Under the pieces are notes generated by a model. The model did not search any database and was not told the origin of the DNA. It worked only from the letters and a program-made list of their open reading frames with translations. Source: Ignavibacteria bacterium (lineage in GTDB: Bacteria; Bacteroidota; Ignavibacteria; UBA10030). Taken from it: a stretch of 40,465 bases of DNA. The stretch is from the NCBI GenBank assembly GCA_016873755.1, contig VGWB01000008.1, forward strand, positions 1 to 40,465, in the 5' to 3' direction. The translations under genes and the position numbers were made by a program. Positions 15,685-23,637 of this stretch are shown here, one piece after another (position 1 is the first letter of the stretch; the number at the start of each line of letters is the position of its first letter).

Positions 15685-18276
15685 CTACTTCGTTCCTTCC
15701 ATCACTGACCAGTGCAGCGCGTTGAAGAGCAGCTTGTACGTCCCTTCGGTCTGTGCACGATGCTGAACGCGGAACCCGAGGAGAACGATCTTCCCTTTAC
15801 CATACGTCAGCGCAACGGCTGCCGCGCGGCGCTCCAGTCGATCCGCACCGTTGATCCAGCCGGAGAGCAGAATATCTTCAGCATCCCAAGGAAACCACGC
15901 CAGGACTGTGCGCGATAACTCGCCTCCGGGAAGGGTCGTCTGAAAAGCCATGCGCTCATTGACGAACGCAGCCGCGTTCTCCGGCATTCCATATGTCACC
16001 GGGTGCTTCGGATCGATGTGTACGCGCAGAATCGAACCGGGACAATTAAAGTCCTCCGATCGCGTGCGGGCCAAGACATTTGAGACTGGAATGTTGAATT
16101 CATCGATCACAAAATTGCAGGAACTCCCAAGGGCCACAAGCGTTCCGCCGTTCTCAACAAAATCCTTCACGTTCTTTGTTCCCTCCTTGCCAATCCCTCC
16201 GCTGTATTCAGGTGGTAACTCCCGGAAGTATTTCATCTGGCCCTCTTCGGGTTTGTATTTCCCTTCCACGATCACGTCTTTGGAAACGGAGGGGAGCAAG
16301 AGCACGTCGAACTCGTCACCGAGCTTCGCCTCTTTGACGGTCTTGTTGTGGACATTTTTGTAGGTGAAGTCGTACTGCTCGAGTATCCACCGTGTCCATC
16401 CTTCATCCATCGAAGCTGTCCACGGCTTGTAGAGGCCGACGCGCACCTGCCGGAGCTTGTCCGTTTGAACCTTCGGCGGTGCATCCAGCGCGCACAGCTT
16501 CAGCGAGTAGGCCTTCGCTAATGATGACGCATCGGCAACAGACGCGAGAAGCACAGTTCCTGCCGGATAGGTCACGGCTCCCGCTTGAAATTGCCCGCGG
16601 GCAAGGCTCACCTGCCCTTTCCGCTTGAGCACGTTATTGATCAGACGCGTGACGTTGTTGCTTTCGTGCGAGACCGCGTAGATCGACGCGCCCGCGCGAT
16701 CCACAGAACCCTCCGGCCAGTCGGTCTCCCTGATCACTCGAAGCGACCGTTGCCGGTCAGTGGAGAGGGCTTCCTGCCTGACTTCCACACCCATCATAAG
16801 AGGGAGGGTCCAGGCGGTCACATCGTACGGCAGGACGATGTTTGCGCCGGCCACCAGCTTCACCTTCGGATATCGTTGGATGCCGAGCACTTCCGCGAGG
16901 AACTTCGCAGAGGGTTGAGCCATCGGGATGTAGAATGCCTCCTTGTCGGGAGAAATCCGGACGTCCGCTCCGTTTTCGCGCAGCAGATGGGCGAGACGCG
17001 CTGCCGTATAGGGATCTCGCTGATCCGCCGGGATCACGTAATACTCGTTCGCCGGTGCCGACTTGATGGCATCCATCGCCATCGTCGCTGCGCCGCGCAG
17101 GATGTCTGCCCGAAGCGTCGCACAGACCTCGAGAAGAGCATCGGAGGCGATGCGCTCGTAGTCCATGATATCCCGAAGTCGCCAGATCCCGCCGGGCCAG
17201 GGATTGGGGAAATTCGTCTGCTGCGTGTACTCGACGAGACCTTTGCCGCCACCCGAGAGCTCTCCTGGGCTCACTTCGATGGGCGTCGCGAGCCGCACGG
17301 AGGCGGCTTCCGTGAGCAGGCCGAACATGTTCTTCCACCACGCCGTGTTCATCGTTCCCCCTGGCCAGTAGGCGTCGAACACGTATCCGTAGATCACTCC
17401 TGATTTCCCCTGCTGCTCCAACCGCCAGGACATCATAGTACCGATGTGGTCGATCGCGCGCCAGATGATCGGATTCAGGTTCGCGCCAACAGGACTGGCA
17501 AAAGGCGGGACGAACAAGCGCGGGCCGGTCGATCCCATCTGGTGTTCGTCAAGCCATACTTGTGGATGCCACTCGAAAACGATCGCCCGGTTCATCGCTT
17601 TCGTTTCCTTCTGCGTCAGCATGTACCAGTCACGATTGTTGTCATGCCCGACGTAGTGATGATAGAGCCAGGGCATCCGTCCACCTTCGTAGCGCGTTCC
17701 GAGATTCTTGCGATACCACTCGGTTTCCATGAGCTGGCCGTCAGGATTCAACGACGGCACGAGGAGCAGAATCACCTCATCTAGCAAACGCCTGGTTTCA
17801 GAATCATCCGCCGTCACCAGCGCGTGAGCCCACTCCATAGCCATCTGGGTTGCAGCGATCTCCGACGCGTGGATACCGCAGCTCACGAGTACGATCGCCT
17901 TGCCGTCACGAACAAGGTCATCGATCTCAGTCTGAGAAAGCCCCCGCGGATCGGCAAGCTTGCGCGCAATCTCCTGGTACTTCTTCTTCTCCCTGAGGTT
18001 CGCTTCGGACGAGATCACGGCCTGGAACATATCTTCCCCGAGCGTCGTTTTTCCGAGCTCCTCGAGCTCGATGCGCTTTGAAGCTGCTGCGAGCGACTTG
18101 AAGTACTCACGTATCTGCTTGTAGTCTGCCAGCGTCCGATCCGCACCGACCTCAAACCCGAGAAATTCCGACGGCGTTGCGATCTTCGACCGCGACTGGC
18201 CGAGTAGTTGTGCAGACATCAGCAGCAGAAGCATCGCAACCGCAAGAGCGTGACTGATCCGAATGGAGAGTTTCAT
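15685..18276 (-). CDS. Secreted M14-family zinc carboxypeptidase with C-terminal amidotransferase-like domain
   Basis: 863 aa. A signal peptide (HALAVAMLLLLMSAQLLGQ) is followed by an M14 metallopeptidase domain. The zinc ligands are H136 and E139 in CGIHASE and H245 in LDEHQMG, and E323 in LLTEAAS is the probable catalytic glutamate. PSLNPDG and GHDNNRDWYML are typical of the large-peptidase subgroup. The C-terminal third (from about residue 600: FDVLLLPSV, VENGGTLVALGSSC, GKGKIVLLGFRVQHRAQT) resembles the class I glutamine-amidotransferase-like fold without the Cys nucleophile. AAGGAGT lies 7 nt before the ATG. It follows a GH31 gene by 53 bp on the same strand; both are exported, so scavenging of peptides and glycans is a reasonable guess. 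Confidence 0.88.
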   Translation of the reverse strand: MKLSIRISHALAVAMLLLLMSAQLLGQSRSKIATPSEFLGFEVGADRTLADYKQIREYFKSLAAASKRIELEELGKTTLGEDMFQAVISSEANLREKKKYQEIARKLADPRGLSQTEIDDLVRDGKAIVLVSCGIHASEIAATQMAMEWAHALVTADDSETRRLLDEVILLLVPSLNPDGQLMETEWYRKNLGTRYEGGRMPWLYHHYVGHDNNRDWYMLTQKETKAMNRAIVFEWHPQVWLDEHQMGSTGPRLFVPPFASPVGANLNPIIWRAIDHIGTMMSWRLEQQGKSGVIYGYVFDAYWPGGTMNTAWWKNMFGLLTEAASVRLATPIEVSPGELSGGGKGLVEYTQQTNFPNPWPGGIWRLRDIMDYERIASDALLEVCATLRADILRGAATMAMDAIKSAPANEYYVIPADQRDPYTAARLAHLLRENGADVRISPDKEAFYIPMAQPSAKFLAEVLGIQRYPKVKLVAGANIVLPYDVTAWTLPLMMGVEVRQEALSTDRQRSLRVIRETDWPEGSVDRAGASIYAVSHESNNVTRLINNVLKRKGQVSLARGQFQAGAVTYPAGTVLLASVADASSLAKAYSLKLCALDAPPKVQTDKLRQVRVGLYKPWTASMDEGWTRWILEQYDFTYKNVHNKTVKEAKLGDEFDVLLLPSVSKDVIVEGKYKPEEGQMKYFRELPPEYSGGIGKEGTKNVKDFVENGGTLVALGSSCNFVIDEFNIPVSNVLARTRSEDFNCPGSILRVHIDPKHPVTYGMPENAAAFVNERMAFQTTLPGGELSRTVLAWFPWDAEDILLSGWINGADRLERRAAAVALTYGKGKIVLLGFRVQHRAQTEGTYKLLFNALHWSVMEGTK

Positions 18277-18301
18277 GGTGTGTACTCCTTATATGAGAGT
18301 G

Positions 18302-18325
18302 AGAGCGATCCGTTGCGGTCGCTCT
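18302..18325 (-). terminator. Hairpin after the GH31 gene
   Basis: AGAGCGA/TCGCTCT arms with an inner CCG/CGG pair form a stable stem just after the GH31 stop. No T-tract follows on the minus strand, so it may attenuate or protect the transcript rather than end it. The M14 gene could still be read through. Confidence 0.35.
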
Positions 18326-18329
18326 TTCC

Positions 18330-20801
18330 TCAGAATGCTATCGAATATATCTGCGCCTCCCAAACGTCCGGGGTTTTCACCCAGATGGTCTTCGAGGCAG
18401 AGTCGTAGGACCATCCGAGTTTCGTTCTCCGGAGGGAGGACAATGCAACCGGGGGGAGCGGTCGCTCTGAACTTCGAATACTGCTCGGGCGCCCCGGGGC
18501 ACCGAGAATCTGCAGAACGCGCGAGCGCGCCGGCGGCCTGTAGCTTCCTTCAGAGTTCCCCACAGAGATCTCCATCGAGCCGAGTGTCCTCTTCTGGCTG
18601 ACAACTCGCTTGAGATAAACACCTCGTTCATAGCCGAACGTGTGTCCGTCGTCCTCGTAGCATGTGCGCACAGAGATGTCAGCCGGATAGAAGCTGAATG
18701 TTAGAGGGTTGATTGGAGCCTGATCGGAATACTGAACAATCTGCTGCGTGGGAATAATCCCCCCGCCTTTGACCAGTATCGGTATCCGATCGATGGGAGC
18801 ATCCACCGTAGCGTTCGTGCCTCCCTCGTACCTTTCACCCGTCCAGTAGTCGAACCACAATCCTTTGGGCAGCTGGACGTCCCGTTTCGTCATCCCCGGC
18901 CAGAGGACGGGAGCAATGAGGAGATCATCACCGAAAAGAAACGCCGTGCCGTCCCTCGAAAACCGCGGATCCCGGGGATACTCGAACGCAAGAGGTCTCA
19001 TGGCAGGCAGGCCGGTTTCCGATGCCTGCACCATCACATTGTAGATGTACGGCAGGAGCCTGTAGCGGAGCTCGATGGACGCTTTGTTGATAGACTCAAA
19101 CTTTGGGCCGTAGGACCAGGGCTCCTGATCCTTGGACCCCCACTCCGTATGTGTTCGCATCAAGGGCGAGAACACACCGAGCTGCAACCAGCGGGCATAC
19201 AGTTCCCCATCCGGATTCCCGACGAACCCGCCGATGTCGGTTCCGACAAACGGTTGACCTGAGATGCTCAGATTGAGCATCATCGGCACGGCCATCTCCA
19301 GGTGCTCCCACGAAGCGATGTTGTCCCCTGTCCACGCCGCTGAGTAACGGTGGCCACCTGCGTATGAAGCCCTTGTCAGAACAAAGGGACGTTCGGTCGG
19401 GCGGAGCTTGCGGACGCCTTCGATTGTGGCCCGGGTCATCAACAGACCGTAAACATTGTGGTTCTTGGCATGGCTCGTTCGCAAGCCGTTGTCATCGTGG
19501 AGAACATCGATATCGATCGTCTTCGACGGCACGTCGAAGACTGAAGGTTCATTCATATCATTCCAGAAACCTCTGACTCCCGCCTCGGTCAGCACGTCGA
19601 AGTTCCTCCCCCACCATTCCCTGGTCGTGGCTTTCGAGAAATCCGGAAACGCACATGCCCCCGGCCATACCTTGCCGATGTACGTTCTCCCATCAGGATA
19701 CTTCAAGAAGTGATCTCCTGCGAGTCCAGACCGGTACGCGTGATACGCGCTGTCGGCCTTGATACCGGGATCGACGATCACGACGATCTTGAATCCGTCC
19801 CTGCCCAGATCAGCGATCATCTTCCTCGGATCAGGGAAATTCTTCTTGCTCCATGTGAAGATGCGGTAGCCTTCCATGTAGTCGATGTCAAGGTAGATCA
19901 CATCGCAGGGGATCCGCCTCGATCGGAAATCACCGGCCAGCTTGCGGACGCGACTTTCGGGGAAATAGCTCCAACGGCACTGCTGGTAGCCGAGCGCCCA
20001 ACGAGGAGGCAGCGGCATGCGGCCGACAAGCTCGGTGAACCGCGAGAGCACCTTCTTGGGAGACGGCCCGTACAAGAAATAGTAGTTCAGTTCTCCCCCC
20101 ACCGCACCGAATGAGTACCGATCGGGAAACTCCTTCCCCATGTCAAACGATGACCAGTGCGAATTGTCGAAGAAGATACCGTGCGCGATCCCTCGATTGA
20201 TGCCATAGAAGAAAGGAATCGTTTGATAGAGCGGATCGGTATCGGCCCTGTAGGCCGGGATATCGGAGTTCCACATCGTCATGTGCTTGAACTTCCGGTT
20301 CAACGCACCGGCTTTCTCGCCGAAGCCGTAGTAGTTCTCAGACTCCGGCATCTCTTTCCACACACGCACTGCCCCGCCATCCCAGCACATTCCCCGAGCC
20401 TCATCGTCTCGATTCAAGAGAGTTCCGCTTGAATCCAGAAACGTAAGCCTGAGCGGTTTCTTCTCTACGATGAGAACAAGCTCCGGCGTCGCAATGCGCA
20501 GGTCGTCCTCGGTTTCCAACACGACCGGGCGGACGGGGGGCCATTCCGACTTGACGACGGCCCACGAATGGTCCGGCTGAAACTCCCCATCCGGTGCAAG
20601 CCGAACGCGGATGAGGTCCGGCGCGAGCACCCCGACCTGCACGGCGCTCGACCCCGAGGCGAGAATAATCCTCTCCCCTTCGACCCGGTATGAATCGAGG
20701 TCACCCAGTGAGCGCCACTGCCCCAGCAGCGTGCCAACCAGAACCGCACAAAGAAAGACAGCACCGAGAAGCCTTTTCATAAGCGAGCCCGCGCGTTTCA
20801 T
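18330..20801 (-). CDS. Secreted glycoside hydrolase family 31 (alpha-glucosidase-type)
   Basis: 823 aa. A signal peptide (LLGAVFLCAVLVGTLLGQ) precedes an N-terminal beta-sandwich (FYGFGEKAGAL-like NYYGFGEKAGALN), then the (beta/alpha)8 barrel with IYLDIDYMEGYRIFTW. The catalytic nucleophile D415 lies in FWNDMNEPSVFD, and the acid/base D493 in WTGDNIASW. PFVGTDIGGF follows, and distal beta domains close the protein. The enzyme hydrolyses alpha-linked glucose or xylose; the exact specificity is not readable. The start could be ATG 20801 or the in-frame ATG 20780; neither has a Shine-Dalgarno. A 207-bp inverted-repeat element begins 8 bp upstream of 20801, so the promoter is inside or beyond that element. 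Confidence 0.93.
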   Translation of the reverse strand: MKRAGSLMKRLLGAVFLCAVLVGTLLGQWRSLGDLDSYRVEGERIILASGSSAVQVGVLAPDLIRVRLAPDGEFQPDHSWAVVKSEWPPVRPVVLETEDDLRIATPELVLIVEKKPLRLTFLDSSGTLLNRDDEARGMCWDGGAVRVWKEMPESENYYGFGEKAGALNRKFKHMTMWNSDIPAYRADTDPLYQTIPFFYGINRGIAHGIFFDNSHWSSFDMGKEFPDRYSFGAVGGELNYYFLYGPSPKKVLSRFTELVGRMPLPPRWALGYQQCRWSYFPESRVRKLAGDFRSRRIPCDVIYLDIDYMEGYRIFTWSKKNFPDPRKMIADLGRDGFKIVVIVDPGIKADSAYHAYRSGLAGDHFLKYPDGRTYIGKVWPGACAFPDFSKATTREWWGRNFDVLTEAGVRGFWNDMNEPSVFDVPSKTIDIDVLHDDNGLRTSHAKNHNVYGLLMTRATIEGVRKLRPTERPFVLTRASYAGGHRYSAAWTGDNIASWEHLEMAVPMMLNLSISGQPFVGTDIGGFVGNPDGELYARWLQLGVFSPLMRTHTEWGSKDQEPWSYGPKFESINKASIELRYRLLPYIYNVMVQASETGLPAMRPLAFEYPRDPRFSRDGTAFLFGDDLLIAPVLWPGMTKRDVQLPKGLWFDYWTGERYEGGTNATVDAPIDRIPILVKGGGIIPTQQIVQYSDQAPINPLTFSFYPADISVRTCYEDDGHTFGYERGVYLKRVVSQKRTLGSMEISVGNSEGSYRPPARSRVLQILGAPGRPSSIRSSERPLPPVALSSLRRTKLGWSYDSASKTIWVKTPDVWEAQIYSIAF

Positions 20802-20808
20802 CAGAAAG

Positions 20809-21015
20809 CTAGTGGACTGTTACATTGATCATTATGCTTAAATCACACACCCTTTTATCCCATCTCTCCGACCCACTTCACCCATAAGGTTCATCTAGTC
20901 CCCTTTCGTGTGAGAGCAAGCGGGTTGAGAGAGGGGTGTAGGGGTGTGTCATCGTAGCTTTAACCTTGTCGGTGGATGGTATCAGTGTCAGAAAATTTAA
21001 GTAACACTCCACTAG
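20809..21015. mobile_element. MITE-like element (about 207 bp) with TA-flanked terminal inverted repeats
   Basis: The ends are CTAGTGGACTGTTAC (20809-20823) and GTAACACTCCACTAG (21001-21015), a 15-bp inverted repeat with a single mismatch. If TA at each end is the target duplication, the true terminal repeats are the 12 bp starting GTGGA. Inside, subterminal arms also pair: ACACACCC (20845-20852) with GGGTGTGT (20942-20949), and the CTCTC-GACCC region with GGGTT-GAGAG (about 20863-20873 with 20922-20934). The whole unit can therefore fold back. There is no ORF. TA duplication and short palindromic ends are typical of IS630/Tc1-mariner derivatives; the parent transposase is not in the window. 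Confidence 0.6.
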
Positions 21016-21037
21016 TCTCTCCACCCACAAGTACCTT

Positions 21038-21212
21038 TAAGCCGAAGGCTTACCAGCCCGCTACGCGTTCTGGCGGGTGAGCTCGACAGAGTCCGTCGGA
21101 GTCTGACGACCTCCGGCTCAGAACAAGTCTGTGGACCAAAGCCGCACAAAACAAGATGAATGCGAATAAGTGAGTGTCGATGACTTCCTAAAGAAATCTC
21201 CGGGACTCGACA
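21038..21212. other. Gene-free tract with several small hairpins
   Basis: Between the MITE-like element and the 62-aa gene I see only palindromes. They are TAAGCC-GAA-GGCTTA (21038-21052), CCCGC...GCGGG (21057-21077), a cluster around GAGTCCGTCGGAGTC (about 21090-21104), and an 8-bp pair AGTGTCGA/TCGACACT (about 21174-21214) just past the end of the 62-aa ORF. The last could be a T-less terminator. No coding signal is seen. Confidence 0.35.
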
Positions 21213-21401
21213 CTAGGAGGTTTTTCTCTTTTTGGATTCACGCACATGGTGCATCAGCTCCTCGACGAATCGCACACGCTCATTCTCGTTGCGGATTTTC
21301 AGGAGACGATCTCGCTGCTCGTTGATGAACCGCTTCGTTTCGGCATCCGGATTCGGCCACACCTGATGCACGAGCCAGTCGAAGGTGTCAAGTGCCGACA
21401 T
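21213..21401 (-). CDS. Hypothetical 62-aa protein
   Basis: Small, soluble and highly charged protein (MSALDTFDWLVHQVWPNPDA, then helix-forming KRFINEQRDRLLKIRNENERVRFVEELMHHVRESKKRK). A strong AGGAGG lies 11 nt before the ATG, which is the main reason to believe it is expressed. No family is recognised. It is flanked by the hairpin-rich tract downstream and 184 bp of gene-free sequence upstream. The two predicted helices and basic tail would suit a small regulatory or nucleic-acid-binding protein, but nothing specific supports this. Confidence 0.6.
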   Translation of the reverse strand: MSALDTFDWLVHQVWPNPDAETKRFINEQRDRLLKIRNENERVRFVEELMHHVRESKKRKTS

Positions 21402-21585
21402 AAACAGGGATTCCTCCTCGTGCGGTTGAGATGAATAGGTGAATGGTACGAATGAACACCGAGGTCAGGTTTGAACAGGTCATTTCGAGAGAGTTGAAGA
21501 AGAACGCATGCCAAGCGGTGGCTTGTCAGGGCAGGAAACGAAGGAACGGTCGGTCCTTTGCATGAAAGCGGGTGTCTCTGAAGCG

Positions 21586-21966
21586 CTACGGAAACGGCAT
21601 CGTGAGGCTGATTCTCGCTACGTTGGAGAACAGGCTCCGGTCGGAATACCGGATGGCCTGGACGCGATACGAGTACGTGCTATCCCGCAGCAAACCGACC
21701 GAATCAATCGCCACCGTAACGTCGCGCGCAGTGAAGAGATGGGGGACAAACTTTGCCTGTCCTTCTTGCCGCTCTACGACGAAACCCTCCTCTGCCCCGG
21801 TGTTGTCCTTCCACGTTAATCGGAGAGAGGTTATGTCCAGGCGAACTACACTCAGTTCCGAGGGAGCATGCAGAGTCAAGTCCGGCTCCGTGCTCGCCGA
21901 ATCATCCTTTGCGCATCCTGCTGCGAGGAGAAAGACAACCAAAGTGAAAGTAACCGGAGATTTCAT
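21586..21966 (-). CDS. Lipoprotein with one fibronectin type III domain
   Basis: 126 aa from ATG 21966. The lipoprotein signal is MKSPVTFTLVVFLLAAGC (lipobox LAAGC), then an acidic linker (DDSASTEPD) and one FN3 domain: APSELSVVRLDITSLRLTW, DNTGAEEGFVVERQ, DSTYSYRVQAIRYSDRSLFSN. The open frame extends 16 codons upstream, but the lipobox sets the start. No good Shine-Dalgarno is seen. Single-FN3 lipoproteins are common in Bacteroidota-like bacteria as surface adhesion or carbohydrate-associated modules; the function here is unknown. It is divergent from the DUF6600-like gene. Confidence 0.7.
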   Translation of the reverse strand: MKSPVTFTLVVFLLAAGCAKDDSASTEPDLTLHAPSELSVVRLDITSLRLTWKDNTGAEEGFVVERQEGQAKFVPHLFTARDVTVAIDSVGLLRDSTYSYRVQAIRYSDRSLFSNVARISLTMPFP

Positions 21967-22280
21967 AGTGACCACAATCGCAATGGCGCGGTCAACATGA
22001 AGATTTTTGGCCACGGAATCAAGGCATCACAATCGAGGAGGCCAGGCCCGCTCTCCGGCAACCGATAGGCAAGTAGCCGATGAGCGTTGATCCCAATTGC
22101 AGCTCGGGGCTCACTTGGCTGCGCGGTGGCGGCTGTACGCTGCAGGACACGGTTTGGCGTCAGTTTAGGACAATGGGGGGCAACAAGGCTGCGAATTCGG
22201 GCGAGAAATGGCGCTTTTCGCTGGCATATGACTTGAAATGACTACAGTGGTGCTGAACTAGAAATATGGAGGGGTGCGAA
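21967..22280. other. Divergent intergenic region between FN3 lipoprotein and DUF6600-like gene
   Basis: 314 bp with no ORF that I support. It holds a sigma-54-like site (22222-22237) and the GGAGGGG ribosome site of the plus-strand gene. No repeat, tRNA or riboswitch is recognised. Confidence 0.5.
22222..22237 (+). promoter_or_regulatory. Possible sigma-54 (-24/-12) promoter
   Basis: TGGCATATGACTTGAA matches the TGGCACrnnnnTTGCw pattern with exact spacing. It has one change in the -24 block (C to T) and one in the -12 block (GC to GA). It would start transcription about 30-35 nt before the ATG at 22281. No activator site was identified, so this is tentative. Confidence 0.35.
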
Positions 22281-23540
22281 ATGAAACGGCTTAGCCTCAT
22301 ACTCTTGGTTCTCGGAATCTGCGGGAGCGAATCCCTGCAGGCGAGAACGAAATCCGAAGCGGCTCAACTTGCGGTTGGCATCTCCGTTTCATTCGGCCAT
22401 GCCGGGTATTTCTACAGTGCCCTCTCCCCTTATGGGGACTGGCTCGAGCTCGATGCAGGCTTTCATGCGTGGAGACCCCGGCACGTCCGCGTGGGTTGGC
22501 GTCCATATCTCTACGGTCGCTGGGTGTGGACTGATTATGGATGGTACTGGGTTTCATCGGAGCCGTTCGGCTGGGCCGTGTTCCACTACGGCCGCTGGTA
22601 CTATGACGACTACTATGGCTGGCTGTGGGTGCCAGATCGCACATGGGGTCCCGCGTGGGTTGAGTGGCGATATGACAACGACTACATCGGTTGGGCACCG
22701 CTACCGCCATACGCAAGCTTCAGCTTCAGTTTTGGGATTCGGTTCACGACACGTTGGTTTGCCCCTGCTCATTACTGGAGCTTCGTGCGACACCGGCACT
22801 TCTGCTCACCGTATGTCGTGCGTAACGTTGTGGCAGCGGATCACACGCGACGATTGATCAGAACTGCCCGTTCAGCAGGCCGCTATGACATCGAAGGAGA
22901 CCGAGTCATCAATCGCGGAGTCGATCGCAGCTTCATCGAACGACGGGGATATACCAGGATCGAACGTGTTGAAGTGCGTGACGCGACCGAGCGCGGAGAA
23001 CGGCTGATCCGTGACCGCAGTCGGGAGCGGGTGGAGGTTTATCGGCCGAACAGGTCTGAACTCGACAGAACTCCCGATCGGGTCGAAGCTCGGCGAGCCG
23101 AGCGGGGAACATCCCTCGATCTCCAGCGCGTGGAGCGACTGCGCCGTGAGGGTACGGGTACGGTGGAGCGCAGCGAAGGAGAACGGCGGATAAACCGTGA
23201 GGAATTCCCCCAACGGCCCGAGGACCGTCCTGACGTTGAACGCCGACGACGTGATGAGGCATTAGACCGCTCGCGTGAAAGCAGAACATGGGAGATTCCG
23301 CAGCCACGCACATTGGAGCGACGCTCCGAGGATCGCAATCCGTCTCCGCAACGAGAACAGGTGCGCCCCCAGCCGGAACGCCGGGAGATCTTTCGTGAGC
23401 GACCTCAACAGGAGCAGCGGCGTCAGATCACACCGCCTCGAACGAGGATCGAGGCGCCACGGTCGAAGCCTGAAGTCAAAAGAGAGAGTCCCCGAGGAAG
23501 TGAGCCAGGACGAAGGGATGGTGGGAGGAGACGGGATTGA
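22281..23540 (+). CDS. DUF6600-like YXWXXW-repeat protein with long Arg/Glu-rich tail
   Basis: 419 aa. After a signal peptide (MKRLSLILLVLGICGSESLQA) comes a Tyr/Trp/Gly-rich domain: YSALSPYGDWLEL, YLYGRWVWTDYGWYWVSSEP, WAVFHYGRWYYDDYYGWLWV, VEWRYDNDYIGWAPLPP. This is the pattern of the DUF6600/YXWXXW family. From about residue 190 the rest is low complexity, dominated by Arg, Glu, Pro and Asp (ERGERLIRDRSRERVEVYR), probably disordered and strongly charged. GGAGGGG lies 6 nt before ATG 22281, so the earlier in-frame ATG at 22266, inside the same purine run, is rejected. It is an envelope protein of unknown function. A hairpin follows the stop. Confidence 0.8.
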   Translation: MKRLSLILLVLGICGSESLQARTKSEAAQLAVGISVSFGHAGYFYSALSPYGDWLELDAGFHAWRPRHVRVGWRPYLYGRWVWTDYGWYWVSSEPFGWAVFHYGRWYYDDYYGWLWVPDRTWGPAWVEWRYDNDYIGWAPLPPYASFSFSFGIRFTTRWFAPAHYWSFVRHRHFCSPYVVRNVVAADHTRRLIRTARSAGRYDIEGDRVINRGVDRSFIERRGYTRIERVEVRDATERGERLIRDRSRERVEVYRPNRSELDRTPDRVEARRAERGTSLDLQRVERLRREGTGTVERSEGERRINREEFPQRPEDRPDVERRRRDEALDRSRESRTWEIPQPRTLERRSEDRNPSPQREQVRPQPERREIFRERPQQEQRRQITPPRTRIEAPRSKPEVKRESPRGSEPGRRDGGRRRD

Positions 23541-23564
23541 GCGATGGGGACTCACTCGTGCAGA

Positions 23565-23592
23565 AACGGCGTCCGTCAATCCGGACGCCGTT
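23565..23592 (+). terminator. Terminator hairpin of the DUF6600-like gene
   Basis: Perfect 11-bp stem AACGGCGTCCG/CGGACGCCGTT with a 6-nt loop, 24 nt after the stop, followed by CTGCTTTCT. The U-tract is weak. Being symmetrical, it could also serve the converging rluD transcript. Confidence 0.6.
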
Positions 23593-23606
23593 CTGCTTTC
23601 TGGATA

Positions 23607-23637
23607 GATTCCCGAAATCTTAGAGATTTCGGGAATC
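23607..23637 (-). terminator. 14-bp perfect hairpin spanning the rluD stop codon
   Basis: GATTCCCGAAATCT and AGATTTCGGGAATC are perfect inverted copies around a 3-nt loop. The rluD TAA (23622-23620) lies across the loop and the first base pair. No T-run follows on either strand. It may stop or protect both converging transcripts. Confidence 0.5.

Noticed and set aside
16585-17403. 272-codon plus-strand ORF over the M14 peptidase
   Set aside because: The minus-strand frame carries the zinc-ligand and catalytic motifs of the family; the plus frame has none.
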